In this document: in pieces, positions 52,010 to 60,866 of the stretch | Layout of the letters: each line of letters opens with the position of its first letter | Position numbering within the stretch: position 1 is the first letter of the stretch | Origin: Flavobacteriales bacterium UBA7666 | GTDB taxonomy: Bacteria > Bacteroidota > Bacteroidia > Flavobacteriales_D > Crocinitomicaceae | Direction: 5' to 3' | NCBI GenBank assembly: GCA_002483265.1 | Contig: DLHO01000019.1 | Location: forward strand, 62,001-126,000 | Length of the DNA: 64,000 nucleotides | Position numbers and translations under genes: made by a program | The notes under the pieces: model-generated | What the model was told of the DNA's origin: nothing | Databases searched by the model: none | Seen by the model: the letters and a program-made list of their open reading frames with translations, nothing else

Positions 52010-53788
52010 TTAACTTTCGAATTCCCAAGCACTCCGATAAATCCCATGCTGTTCAATTTCATTTAGCAATTCGGAATAAAACGGATCATTTCCCAAGGTT
52101 GCGCTGTCGCCAATTAAGTAACACGCTCGTTTCGCACGGGAGATTGCCACATTGGTTCTGCGGTAATCACTCAGGAAGCCAATAATCCCATCCGGGTTAG
52201 AACGGGTGAAACTCACCACAATGTTTTCTTCTTCCTGTCCCTGAATCGAATCAATGGTAGAAACCTTCCACTCACTTCCCAATTCTTTTTGTAAGCGCAC
52301 AATTTGAGCAGAGTAGGGTGCAAGGATGACTGTTCGTTTCGGATCAAGTGCTTCTGTCTCCAACAATTTGCGAATCACGTTCAGCTCATCCACATTCTCG
52401 TAGCTTCCGGTTGTTTCGTTTTGGGTTTCTCCTTCGCCAAATCCTGCCATATCAATAAACTGGATTTGCCCTGAAGGAATTCCAACAGCTGTTTGCAAGA
52501 GTCCTTGATAGAAATAAGGATTAATCACCGAAACAATTTCCGGCGACATACGGTATTGCTCGTTCAGTAAAATCGGTTTCTGGAGTTCGCTTGCTGTTTC
52601 CAGTAAACTTTTATTCAAACCCAATTGAAGCGCTTTTGTACTCATGACAACCGGAGGTAATTGCTGCGGATCGCCGCATAGGACTAATTTTTTTCCGAAA
52701 CTTGCCACGAGCCAGGTTAAGGGAGCCAAAGCTTGTCCGGCTTCATCCATGATCACCACATCAAATGAATGATTTTTGGATAAGGCATTGAACAAACCAA
52801 CGGGTGTTCCGGCAATAACCGAACTGGTTTCAATTAACTGCTCCTCGGAATCGTGTGCCAATTTCCGAAGCTCTTTCTGCAATTCACGTAATTCTTTTCT
52901 GGCAGTGCGTCGTTCATCTGCAGCTTCTTTGGTATAATTACGAATATGTCGATTGGCAATCTGTTCCGCTTTTTGGATCTGCTTTTTTAAGCTTTGACCA
53001 TAGTTTGCTACTTTACCTGAATCCAAATAGGCATCAATGGTATAAGGCATAATTTCAGCAGCTACTTTTTCATTATTTCCAACGCGAAGCAAGGAAATCT
53101 TCGAAGAAGCCACTTTTTTGCAGAGATTGTCTACAGCCGTGTTACTTGGTGCCGTAATAAGTACCTTTTTTCCACGATTCACCAATTCTTCAATCGCAAT
53201 GGAAAGTGTATGTGTTTTCCCTGTTCCGGGCGGACCTTGAATTACGGTTGTGAGTTCCGAACTTAGAATGGAACCCACTGCTTCCTGTTGCGAGCTGTTC
53301 AATGTTTGGTGCTCAAAAAAATGCGATTCTTTTTCGACTTGAAAACTACTTTCAAATTCCTGTAATTGTTTTTGATCCTTTAAGAACCGCAAACCAAATT
53401 GCATGCATTCCAAGGTTCTGTCGTCCGGAGTGTAATCTACCCGCACCGAATTGTCCCGCACGTTTCCTTCAATCTCTTCTTTACAGAAAAGGAGTAGGGA
53501 ATAGGCATTCAGTTCTACAATTCGTGCTTTGTAGCTCTTGTTTTCAACGTAGAATAATACCGTGGCACCTCTTTTAAAAAAGGCATTATTGATCACAAAG
53601 GAAGTCTCCAACTGGTAAAAATCGCCATCAATTCCACTTCGAATGTCTGCAATTTCGCACGGAAACAAACTCAATCCCTGCTTGCGTAGCTCATTCGGTG
53701 AAACTTTTAAATTCTCCGCAGCCAAATGATGCGCATAAGAAATCTCTTCTTTGACAGCTTGTTCCAAATGCGGATGTATCGATTGCAT
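52010..53788 (-). CDS. SF1 DNA/RNA helicase, Upf1/SMUBP2-like
   Basis: The 592-residue protein carries superfamily 1 motifs in order: GPPGTGKT (185-192), MDEAGQA, GDPQQLPP, LNEQYRMSP, DSIQGQEEENIVVSF and NVAISRAKRACYLIGD. The order and spacing match the Upf1-like/IGHMBP2 helicases. The N-terminal 150 residues are a beta-rich domain as in that family. It uses ATP to unwind nucleic acid; whether DNA or RNA is preferred is unknown. Length is normal. Confidence 0.88.
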   Translation of the reverse strand: MQSIHPHLEQAVKEEISYAHHLAAENLKVSPNELRKQGLSLFPCEIADIRSGIDGDFYQLETSFVINNAFFKRGATVLFYVENKSYKARIVELNAYSLLLFCKEEIEGNVRDNSVRVDYTPDDRTLECMQFGLRFLKDQKQLQEFESSFQVEKESHFFEHQTLNSSQQEAVGSILSSELTTVIQGPPGTGKTHTLSIAIEELVNRGKKVLITAPSNTAVDNLCKKVASSKISLLRVGNNEKVAAEIMPYTIDAYLDSGKVANYGQSLKKQIQKAEQIANRHIRNYTKEAADERRTARKELRELQKELRKLAHDSEEQLIETSSVIAGTPVGLFNALSKNHSFDVVIMDEAGQALAPLTWLVASFGKKLVLCGDPQQLPPVVMSTKALQLGLNKSLLETASELQKPILLNEQYRMSPEIVSVINPYFYQGLLQTAVGIPSGQIQFIDMAGFGEGETQNETTGSYENVDELNVIRKLLETEALDPKRTVILAPYSAQIVRLQKELGSEWKVSTIDSIQGQEEENIVVSFTRSNPDGIIGFLSDYRRTNVAISRAKRACYLIGDSATLGNDPFYSELLNEIEQHGIYRSAWEFES

Positions 53789-53948
53789 GATTCGTTTTTA
53801 ACTCACGAAGATAAACACGGTGAGTTTAACATTATGTGTTTCTTATATATAAATGTCAGGTCGAGTTTCCGCCCCTTATTCTCGATACATTCCGACTGAA
53901 ATGTCGGAATACTCGAATTGACATGGCGGAAGTATCGAGACTGACATG

Positions 53949-55139
53949 TTAGGATATCACATTATTCTCATTTTCGAATTTGCGGTAAGAAAGCATAATT
54001 GCAATCACAGCCAGCAAGACCATTACTCCAAAAGCCATGGCTACCAAATGCCACTCCAATGTTCCTGCGATCAGTTCCTTTGTTGCCAGAACGATATTCA
54101 CTACCGGAATTAAAGCCGTCACTTCATTCAATTCTACTCCCGGGAAAAATCCTACCATAGCCGGTAAAATAATTAATAAATTGAGCGGAGAAATAATACT
54201 CTGTGCTTCTTTGAAACTTTTTGCCCGAACAGCAATCGGAATCATGATTCCAGCGAAGAAAATAATCAACGGACAAAGCAATGCGTATAACATAATGATG
54301 AAGGTCGGAGAAAGAATGTCTTTAATGGCTTGAAGTATAACCGGATCTTTTACCAGGTTCAGGACTTCGATAGATAAATAAATTCCCAATAAATTGAAGG
54401 TTGCCGCTAAAAGTCCGGAAAGAACTACGACACCCATTTTTCCGAACAGAATTTTCCAGCGTGGAACAGGAGTTGTCAATAAAGTCTCAATAGTGGAGCG
54501 TTCTTTTTCGCCTGTAAACAAATCAATTGCGGGGAACATACACCCCATGAATCCGAAAGCAATGAACAAGTAGGGAAGAAATCCTCCTGCTAATTTTCCA
54601 ATCATCTCTTTACTTGAAGCTACATTGGAATAAGCCATAACGAATGGAGTGACTTCTGCTTCATTGATCTTTAATTGGGCATAACGCTGCTTCTTCCAGT
54701 TTTCCTGTACGTAAGACAAATACGCATCGGCACGTTCTTTCATTCCAAGATCCGTTCCATCGTGGAAAACAGTCACTGAAATGGGTTTCATGGCACTTTT
54801 TAATTGCTCTGCGTTGTTTGGAACATAAATTCCTACCTGAACAGAATCCGAACGAATTGCTTTGATCAGCGAAATGGTATCCGTAAATGGAATAAACTGT
54901 TTCTTTCCAAGTGCTTCAGGTACTTTCAACAGATCCGCTTCCAGGCTTCCAACCTGATTGCTCACCAAACCGATTTTCACTTTCTTCTCAGCTGCTTCTT
55001 TTTGGAAACTTTCAGAGACAGACATGAAAACACTCATGATCAATGGGAAAACCAATGTCGGGATGACGATCATCATCATCACCGTTCTGCGGTCGCGCAA
55101 AGTATCACGGAGTTCCTTTTTAAATACTGTAAAGATCAT
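53949..55139 (-). CDS. ABC exporter permease, NatB-like
   Basis: The 396-residue protein has one N-terminal helix (TVMMMIVIPTLVFPLIMSVFM), a large extracytoplasmic domain and then about five more helices, typical of ABC-2/NatB permeases. FTGEKERSTIETLLTTPVPRWKILFGK is the ABC-2 cytoplasmic signature. It overlaps the ATPase gene as ATGA, so the two proteins form one transporter. Sodium export is known for NatAB of Bacillus; here the substrate is open. Confidence 0.88.
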   Translation of the reverse strand: MIFTVFKKELRDTLRDRRTVMMMIVIPTLVFPLIMSVFMSVSESFQKEAAEKKVKIGLVSNQVGSLEADLLKVPEALGKKQFIPFTDTISLIKAIRSDSVQVGIYVPNNAEQLKSAMKPISVTVFHDGTDLGMKERADAYLSYVQENWKKQRYAQLKINEAEVTPFVMAYSNVASSKEMIGKLAGGFLPYLFIAFGFMGCMFPAIDLFTGEKERSTIETLLTTPVPRWKILFGKMGVVVLSGLLAATFNLLGIYLSIEVLNLVKDPVILQAIKDILSPTFIIMLYALLCPLIIFFAGIMIPIAVRAKSFKEAQSIISPLNLLIILPAMVGFFPGVELNEVTALIPVVNIVLATKELIAGTLEWHLVAMAFGVMVLLAVIAIMLSYRKFENENNVIS

Positions 55140-55912
55140 AGCGTTTCGGTTTTTTGGTCGTTAACAATGCGAATAAATTCTGCGGTCAGATTCGGAGCTT
55201 GTTGTTGTGCTCTAAATGCTTCCATGGTGTCGTTATACAAAACTTTTCCTTTATGGATGATGGTAATGTCATCACACAATAAGTCTACTTCTCCCATAAT
55301 GTGGCTGGAGAAAATAACCGTCTTTCCTTGATTTTTACAATCCCGGATGAGTTGAATGATGTTTTCTGCCGTAATTACATCCAATCCACTTGTGGGCTCA
55401 TCGAAAATAACGACTTGCGGATCGTGGATCATGGTTCTGCAAATGGAAACCTTTTGTTTCATTCCCGTACTCAATTTCCCAATGCGTTTGTTCTGAAAAT
55501 CGTGCATGTCAAGTAGATCATACAATTTCTTCTTACGCATTTCAATGTCATTCTTTGAAACTCCGTATAGTTCACCGAAGTAAGCAATGAGTTCATTGGG
55601 TGTCAAGCGCGCATACAATCCGGCAGAGCCTGTTAAGAACCCGATGTGTTTTCGTGCCTCCTGCGGATCTTTCACCGCATCGATATTGTCAATGAGGATT
55701 GTTCCTTTGGTTGGTTTGAAGATGGTCGACAACATGCGGAGCGTGGTAGTTTTTCCTGCGCCGTTCGGACCAAGTAACGCATGCACGCGACCTGGAAGGC
55801 ATTCGAAACTAATATCGTCAACAGCGAGGACGGAATTTTGGGTGGTTCCCAATTCTTTCTTTTGCTGTCTGTTTAAAGTAAAAGACTTACTGAGATGCTC
55901 AATTTGAATCAT
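55136..55912 (-). CDS. ABC transporter ATP-binding protein, NatA-like
   Basis: The 258-residue protein has Walker A LGPNGAGKTTTLRML (about 47-61), the signature LSTGMKQKVSICRTMI, Walker B VVIFDEPTSGLDV and a switch His (SSHIMGE). It energises the permease encoded directly downstream with a four-base overlap. Subfamily resemblance to NatA is moderate; other ABC-2 exporters look alike. Confidence 0.9.
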   Translation of the reverse strand: MIQIEHLSKSFTLNRQQKKELGTTQNSVLAVDDISFECLPGRVHALLGPNGAGKTTTLRMLSTIFKPTKGTILIDNIDAVKDPQEARKHIGFLTGSAGLYARLTPNELIAYFGELYGVSKNDIEMRKKKLYDLLDMHDFQNKRIGKLSTGMKQKVSICRTMIHDPQVVIFDEPTSGLDVITAENIIQLIRDCKNQGKTVIFSSHIMGEVDLLCDDITIIHKGKVLYNDTMEAFRAQQQAPNLTAEFIRIVNDQKTETL

Positions 55913-56006
55913 AGTGAGAGATTATTCGGCTAAATTAACAAGTTGTTCTCAGGAATACCAGTAAATACGGCATGAAAGTGATTTTTTAGGATGAAAGGGT
56001 ATATAT

Positions 56007-56039
56007 AATTACGAATGCCGAATTACGAATGCCGAATGC
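56007..56039. repeat. ACGAATT-family repeat
   Basis: AATTACGAATGCCGAATTAC and related words. The hydrolase stop (complement of 56023-56025) and its last four or five codons lie inside it. Confidence 0.7.
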
Positions 56040-56736
56040 TTTCATTTTCTTTTGAGAGTTTACTCAATGCGTCCTGAATCACTTTGCTCATCTTTTCGTG
56101 CTGTGAGACAGTCATGAAGTGTGTTCCTCCGGGAATGAGGTAATCGGGATTGAGGTTCCCGATTCGAAAGATGCGGTCATTTTCACCATGAATGTGGAGC
56201 ACTTTGGCAGGAATTTTTTCTCTTCTTTTCCAGGTGGAAACCTGATGGATTGCCCACTTGGTGAAAACAGGATCTGAATCTGCCAGAATCTGATCAAGGA
56301 TCTTTTTCTCCTTTTCGGTCTTTGTTCCGAAAAGCCAGTGATTGATTCCCTTATTCTTCAGAACTCGTTTCATTGGAATAAGTTTATCCAGTCCGATCTT
56401 TCCGCTGAATCGCATGATAGGGGTTAACTCTAATCGGGTTTGTACACTTGAAATGATCAAAACCGGACAATTTCCAAACAACCCACTCATTTCCTGTGCT
56501 ACGATTCCGCCAAAAGAAATCCCGATCAAAATGGGATTGGGTGTTTTTACATGGGTACTCAATTGCTTCACATAGGATTCGAACGACTGATTCGGTTCCG
56601 TCAATGGTTCCCATGGAATGAAAACAGGGGAGAAGGGACCAAAATCGATTTGCTCGAAAACACGTTCATCTGCTCCTAAACCAGATAAGATATAACAACT
56701 TGTCGCGATACTTCGGGGAGCCGGTTTTTCCATCAT
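56023..56736 (-). CDS. Alpha/beta hydrolase
   Basis: The 237-residue protein has the nucleophile elbow IGISFGGIVA with Ser74, an acidic residue in HIHGENDRIF and a His in GGTHFMTV near the C-terminus, completing a catalytic triad. The fold covers esterases, lipases and related enzymes; no substrate is predicted. The last residues (IRHS and stop) are encoded by an ACGAATT repeat, so the original end may have been different. Confidence 0.85.
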   Translation of the reverse strand: MMEKPAPRSIATSCYILSGLGADERVFEQIDFGPFSPVFIPWEPLTEPNQSFESYVKQLSTHVKTPNPILIGISFGGIVAQEMSGLFGNCPVLIISSVQTRLELTPIMRFSGKIGLDKLIPMKRVLKNKGINHWLFGTKTEKEKKILDQILADSDPVFTKWAIHQVSTWKRREKIPAKVLHIHGENDRIFRIGNLNPDYLIPGGTHFMTVSQHEKMSKVIQDALSKLSKENESIRHS

Positions 56737-56755
56737 GGAAAGTTAGTTATTTCGT

Positions 56756-56836
56756 TTATTCCCGTAAGCCCAGTTTGTAGGAAACTCCCAAGAGCATATT
56801 AAAGGTTGCATTTTTAGTTGGTGGGGTTTTGGTTGA
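56756..56836 (-). pseudogene. Relic C-terminus of a second beta-barrel gene
   Basis: Reading the minus strand between stops gives STKTPPTKNATFNMLLGVSYKLGLRE and a stop (residues written in part). VSYKLGL corresponds to VAYKLGF at the end of the intact neighbour at 56841-57530, which ends VGVAYKLGFYKDEE. No start or signal peptide is present. It is most simply the tail left from a tandem copy. Confidence 0.6.
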
Positions 56837-56840
56837 TTAG

Positions 56841-57530
56841 TTATTCCTCATCCTTATAGAAGCCCAGCTTGTATGCAACTCCTACACGTAAATCGGTTGT
56901 ATTTGTCAACCATTTTGTATTGTTACTAGTGGCAATATCCAGAAGACCGGAGTAGTTGCGTGCTTCAACAGAAATCACCCAAAATGTACGGATTGGAATA
57001 GCGATTCCGATTCCTCCTGCAATACCGAAATCCCAGCGATTCATTCCATTATTACTCAAATCATCCGTGGAAGTGGTTGATGAGCTGTTTATTTTCATAC
57101 GATCCGTTTTTTGCAATAGGTATCCTACATAAGGTCCTGCATTAACAAAGAAGTTTACTTTTTTTCCAAAGCTGGCTTTGACAAGAATCGGGAACGTCAG
57201 GTAGTCAAGACGAGAGCTTGCTGTTGCATTTTCCCCAGTTGGATTGCCAGCATTATCTGTAACCGAAATACCATTTAACTGATATCCCTTTCTTTGATAA
57301 GATATTCCTGTTTTCAGGGAAAGGAAGTTTTTAAAGTTATATTGAAAAATGAATCCTCCGGAACCAAAAATGGCAGGTTGAGGATCAAAATCAAACAAGG
57401 TACTGCTTACAAGCATTGTACTCAAATTTGGTCCGCCTTCCAGACCAAGATCGAACATGCTGTTCTGTGCATTAAGGGAAGATGTCGTTCCGAAGAAAAT
57501 GAATGGTAAGGCGATCAGGATATTTTTCAT
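56841..57530 (-). CDS. Outer membrane beta-barrel (PorT-like) protein
   Basis: The 229-residue protein has a signal peptide ending SSLNAQ. The opening LGLEGGPNLST and the later strands FLSLKTGISYQRKGYQL, FFVNAGPYVGYLLQK and the final VGVAYKLGF match the outer-membrane beta-barrel family common in Bacteroidetes. No ligand is known. A relic of a related gene's 3' end follows directly downstream. Confidence 0.85.
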   Translation of the reverse strand: MKNILIALPFIFFGTTSSLNAQNSMFDLGLEGGPNLSTMLVSSTLFDFDPQPAIFGSGGFIFQYNFKNFLSLKTGISYQRKGYQLNGISVTDNAGNPTGENATASSRLDYLTFPILVKASFGKKVNFFVNAGPYVGYLLQKTDRMKINSSSTTSTDDLSNNGMNRWDFGIAGGIGIAIPIRTFWVISVEARNYSGLLDIATSNNTKWLTNTTDLRVGVAYKLGFYKDEE

Positions 57531-57562
57531 AATTAGTCTGGTAATTTTGTAATGTATAAAGG

Positions 57563-57591
57563 AAAAACGCCGGATTTATTGTCCGGCGTTT
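57563..57591 (-). terminator. Terminator downstream of the SlyD-like gene
   Basis: Minus-strand stem AAACGCCGGA/TCCGGCGTTT with a 7-base loop, followed by T-residues. It lies just after the SlyD-like stop. Confidence 0.85.
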
Positions 57592-57598
57592 ACTGTTT

Positions 57599-58105
57599 TT
57601 AATGGTGATGTCCGTGTGCACCGTGTGAGTGCCCGTGAGCAATTTCTTCGTCAGTTGCCGCTCTTACAGCCAGAATTGTTCCTTTGAAGAACAAATCCGT
57701 TCCTGCAAGCGGGTGATTGAAATCCATTGTGATTGTTTCATCCGTCATTTCAAGGATCGTTCCTCTCAAATGATTCCCTTCGTTATCTGTCATTGGCAGT
57801 ACTGCACCAACCTTGATTTGTGTTTCGTCAATTTTTCCGTCTTCATCGAAAAATACCGATACCGGGATCAATGCCACATGGTCATCGTTTTTATCGCCGT
57901 ATGCTTCTAAAGATGGAATATGAAATTCAAAAGTATCACCAGCTTTTAATCCGTGGATGTTTACTTCAAAAGCAGGAATGATACGCTCAATTCCGTACAA
58001 AAATTCCATCGGCTGATTTTCCGATGTTTCCTCGATTTGCTCACCAGTTTTGTGATTGGTCAACTTGTAACTCAAGGAAACCACCATGTTTGTGTCTACT
58101 GTCAT
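57599..58105 (-). CDS. FKBP-type peptidyl-prolyl isomerase, SlyD-like
   Basis: The 168-residue protein opens VSLSYKLTNHKTGEQIEETSE, has EFHIPSLEAYGDKNDD typical of the FKBP/IF-domain, and ends in a His-rich tail (HGHSHGAHGHHH). SlyD is a cytoplasmic isomerase and chaperone, and its His-rich tail binds nickel and other metals. The tail here is short but histidine-dense, so metal binding is plausible. Terminated by a strong hairpin. Confidence 0.92.
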   Translation of the reverse strand: MTVDTNMVVSLSYKLTNHKTGEQIEETSENQPMEFLYGIERIIPAFEVNIHGLKAGDTFEFHIPSLEAYGDKNDDHVALIPVSVFFDEDGKIDETQIKVGAVLPMTDNEGNHLRGTILEMTDETITMDFNHPLAGTDLFFKGTILAVRAATDEEIAHGHSHGAHGHHH

Positions 58106-58201
58106 AGTTTACTTTCAATAATTTGGGAATAAAGGTAATGTAAATCATACAGATTAGTTGTCCTTATCCGGTTAAAAAGTTACATAATCTTTAGATTTGG
58201 A

Positions 58202-59233
58202 TTAATCACAAATTGTTCCTTTATGATCGCTATGCTGATATAAATTGTCTAATTCCTGCAGCTCTTTCAAAAGTTCGGCGGAAGGAGGATTGTTGGTTAA
58301 TTTGGATAAATCGGGTTGGCCGGCATCTACCCAGGCAGTGTACCAGATGGAACCAACAGCAATAATTGCTTGACGCATACGTCGTTCCACCATGCCGTTC
58401 ATACGCTTCTGGTATTCGTCACAAAACCCTTTCGAATAGGTTTGAATGACCACATTTCCGCGTGTTTCGTAGGCATATTTCTGATCGCTTGGAAACTCTG
58501 CAGTCAATTCCTTTTCCATGGTCAGTACCGAATCTACGGCCGCATTGGAAGCTTTTACCGCATCCCACGCAAATTCCAACACATCGGGAATGTATTTGCT
58601 TTTTCCAACGAAATAATCGTACTCTTCCGAATTTAATTCCACGATCCGGCTTTCCCACAACCCATGAATGCCGCGCTGGCCTGTCAATTGTCCGTTGTAG
58701 TTTTCCGTAGTGTGCAGTGGAACGTGGGCATCACCAATGTAATGACCAATTTCTGTTGCATTTTTCAGTATCAGGTCTATGTTCTTGGATTCAAAAGCTT
58801 TCTGCAGGCGGTTTTTCATTACCAAAATGTGCCACGGAACAATTCCGTATGCCTGAAGTGTATCTTCAGTGAATTTGGCGACCGCATCGTTCCATTTTTT
58901 GGGAACGGCATCAAAGGGATTTTGCCCGTTTATGGCATAATGATCGATATCAATGTAATGGCGCTGAGCTTCACCATCCACGCCATAGCGTCTTTTGTCC
59001 GGATCCACTGCATGTTCCGTAATAAAATCAATATTTTCTTTAAAGAAACCGAACATTTCCGGGGGAAGTGTAAACGTTGCCACGCGGTTAATGCGTTTGT
59101 GGCCGAAAAATCCCCACAGACCGGAATGTGCTAAGGTATTATAAGGTAAAGGAGAAGCGTTCGTGAAGCCTGTTAGGAACAGACTCAGCAGTAGAATAGT
59201 GCTAGTTCTCCGAAATGTTGACGAGTTTACCAT
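58202..59233 (-). CDS. Zinc phospholipase C/S1-P1 nuclease-like protein
   Basis: The 343-residue protein has a signal peptide (RRTSTILLLSLFLTGFTNA) and then WGFFGHKRINRVAT, similar to the Trp-start of zinc phospholipases C. HAVDPDKRRYG, HYIDIDHY and HYIGDAHVPLHTTENYNG supply His and Asp metal ligands in the family order. The protein probably hydrolyses phospholipid or nucleic acid phosphodiesters outside the inner membrane. Its start overlaps the comB stop by 32 bases, which is unusual but the only ATG suited to the signal. Confidence 0.82.
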   Translation of the reverse strand: MVNSSTFRRTSTILLLSLFLTGFTNASPLPYNTLAHSGLWGFFGHKRINRVATFTLPPEMFGFFKENIDFITEHAVDPDKRRYGVDGEAQRHYIDIDHYAINGQNPFDAVPKKWNDAVAKFTEDTLQAYGIVPWHILVMKNRLQKAFESKNIDLILKNATEIGHYIGDAHVPLHTTENYNGQLTGQRGIHGLWESRIVELNSEEYDYFVGKSKYIPDVLEFAWDAVKASNAAVDSVLTMEKELTAEFPSDQKYAYETRGNVVIQTYSKGFCDEYQKRMNGMVERRMRQAIIAVGSIWYTAWVDAGQPDLSKLTNNPPSAELLKELQELDNLYQHSDHKGTICD

Positions 59234-59930
59234 TTCTTAAAATTGGAATCACGTTTGTTTGATTCGGTGTCAAACAATACTTGATGTCTTTATTCAAATT
59301 TAAGTTTTTTAATCGTCTTCTGTGCGAACTGGACTTTAAAAATCCAAGATAATTGTCTTTTGCTGAAAGATATAAGTACTTCGCTGCGATCGATGAATCT
59401 TCTACGGAAGTGTAATTCCCTGTATTGATCAGGTGATCACAGATTGCTCCTGCACAGATCGTATCTTCCAGGTTGAACTTGTCTTGCCACCCGGAACAAA
59501 GGCACAAAATATTCTTGTCCTGTTTTGCCAGCCATTCGTTTAAGTAGTTCAGGTTCAGGAACGAACCAACAACCACGATATCGGCATCTTTTGCTACATC
59601 CAGTGATTTAGTCCCGTTCGTAGTAGTCAAAACCACTTCCTTCCCTTTGAATTCTTCTTTCATATAGGAGAAAGGGGAGTTTCCAAAGTCGAAACCTTCC
59701 ACGATTTGACCTTTGCGTTCAGCACCAGCTAAGTAGCCTTTTTGTTTGTATTCCCAAGCTTCTTCTACTGTTGGAACTGGAATAATGGATGCAATTCCGT
59801 TGTGAAATGCAGCGCAGATAGCCGAGGTTGCCCTCAACACATCAATCACCACTACGATTTCAAATTCACCTTTAAAATAAGCGTACTCACCGGGAGTAGA
59901 GCAAACCTCGATTAGCTTTCTTGTATCCAT
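59202..59930 (-). CDS. comB: 2-phosphosulfolactate phosphatase
   Basis: The ATG complementary to 59928-59930 gives 242 residues; the longer in-frame start at 60038 overlaps the DUF3817 gene and is rejected. VVVIDVLRATSAICAAFHNG, LAGAERKG and VVLTTTNGTKSL are ComB signatures. ComB dephosphorylates 2-phosphosulfolactate on the way to coenzyme M in archaea. In Bacteroidetes it is common without that pathway, so the physiological substrate here is uncertain. It overlaps the next gene by 32 bases. Confidence 0.9.
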   Translation of the reverse strand: MDTRKLIEVCSTPGEYAYFKGEFEIVVVIDVLRATSAICAAFHNGIASIIPVPTVEEAWEYKQKGYLAGAERKGQIVEGFDFGNSPFSYMKEEFKGKEVVLTTTNGTKSLDVAKDADIVVVGSFLNLNYLNEWLAKQDKNILCLCSGWQDKFNLEDTICAGAICDHLINTGNYTSVEDSSIAAKYLYLSAKDNYLGFLKSSSHRRRLKNLNLNKDIKYCLTPNQTNVIPILRNGKLVNISEN

Positions 59931-59952
59931 ATTGAATGCAAAGGTACTAAAA

Positions 59953-60264
59953 TCAGATGGATTTCTGGGATTCCTGAGTGGGTTTGAAAATTTTGGCATC
60001 TGCAACGAAGGTTCCAAAAGGAAGCAGGGAAGCCACATACGCCCAAATCTTGGTTTTTACGCTCCATTTCGCTTCCGTAGAAGCCCAGAACACCAAAAAT
60101 ACGTAGGCAATAAACAGGATTCCATGACCCATTCCCACAATTTTATTCGGCTCCTCGATTTTCATCAGGTATTTCAGAGGCATGGTAATCAAAAACGAAA
60201 GAAAGGAAACTCCTTCCAATATCGCAACAATGCGGAGCACACCCAAAACAGATTTGAAGTTCAT
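59953..60264 (-). CDS. DUF3817 small membrane protein
   Basis: The 103-residue protein has three to four hydrophobic segments, and the sequence VLRIVAILEGVSFLSFLITMPLKYL followed by GMGHGILFIAYVFLVF matches DUF3817, seen in small integral membrane proteins. It ends 22 bases before comB on the same strand and may be co-transcribed. Function is unknown. Confidence 0.85.
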   Translation of the reverse strand: MNFKSVLGVLRIVAILEGVSFLSFLITMPLKYLMKIEEPNKIVGMGHGILFIAYVFLVFWASTEAKWSVKTKIWAYVASLLPFGTFVADAKIFKPTQESQKSI

Positions 60265-60403
60265 GGTTTTTGTTTGCGAAAGTAATCACTGAGCGCATAA
60301 GAGGCGGTACCATTCACCGAAAAAATGAGGAGGAGGGAGTTTGGACGGATGTTTTACATGTAGGGACGCGATGCGTTGCTTCCCTACAGTAACCTTTGGT
60401 AAT

Positions 60404-60784
60404 TTACTGTTTTTTATAAACCTTTCCGTCAATCTCCATGAACCACGAACCGCCCTGCTCGTAAGGCTGAGCATCCAGGTTGAACGTCCGCTTGATTTGC
60501 GAATTCAAACGAATAATGGTGCGCTGCTGGTTGATCTCGGCCGTTCCGGTCAGTTTCCCCGTACAATCACACAAGTTGGTTCCGCAGGTATCCTTACAAT
60601 CTACCTGATAGCTTCCATTTTTTCCGGAAAAGACCAGTTCATCACTGACAAATGCCTGCATGTCCGGATTGTACTGTCTTTCGCTGTACCATGTTCCTTC
60701 AAAGTCGGAATTGTATTTTAAAAGTGGTTTGTTGCACGCAAGCAGAAAGAAGACTGCTGAAGTAAGGAAGAGGAATTTTTTCAT
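60404..60784 (-). CDS. Hypothetical small lipoprotein
   Basis: The 126-residue product has the signal MKKFLFLTSAVFFLLAC with Cys17. The mature domain has six further Cys-poor strands with DCKDTCGTNLCDC, a Cys-rich loop, in a lipocalin-like compact shape. I do not recognise the family. It stands between comB/DUF3817 and uvrB as a separate gene. Confidence 0.7.
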   Translation of the reverse strand: MKKFLFLTSAVFFLLACNKPLLKYNSDFEGTWYSERQYNPDMQAFVSDELVFSGKNGSYQVDCKDTCGTNLCDCTGKLTGTAEINQQRTIIRLNSQIKRTFNLDAQPYEQGGSWFMEIDGKVYKKQ

Positions 60785-60815
60785 TATTTGGATTTTAAGA
60801 CTTTAGGACATCAGG

Positions 60816-60833
60816 TCCCGATAATTATCGGGA
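60816..60833. repeat. Perfect 18-base palindrome
   Basis: TCCCGATAATTATCGGGA, a sibling of the palindrome at 51973-51990. It lies between the lipoprotein start and the uvrB stop. Confidence 0.75.
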
Positions 60834-60866
60834 TTAGGACTGGAATCCGCCGTCATTGGTTTAATA

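Noticed and set aside
54804..55331. 175-residue plus-strand frame opposite the ABC permease/ATPase genes
   Set aside because: It runs antisense across two well-supported genes, has no recognisable motif and no promoter box; it is a shadow frame.
59931..60038. Longer N-terminus for comB
   Set aside because: The extra 36 codons overlap the DUF3817 gene and do not match the family; the ATG at 59930 gives the normal start.
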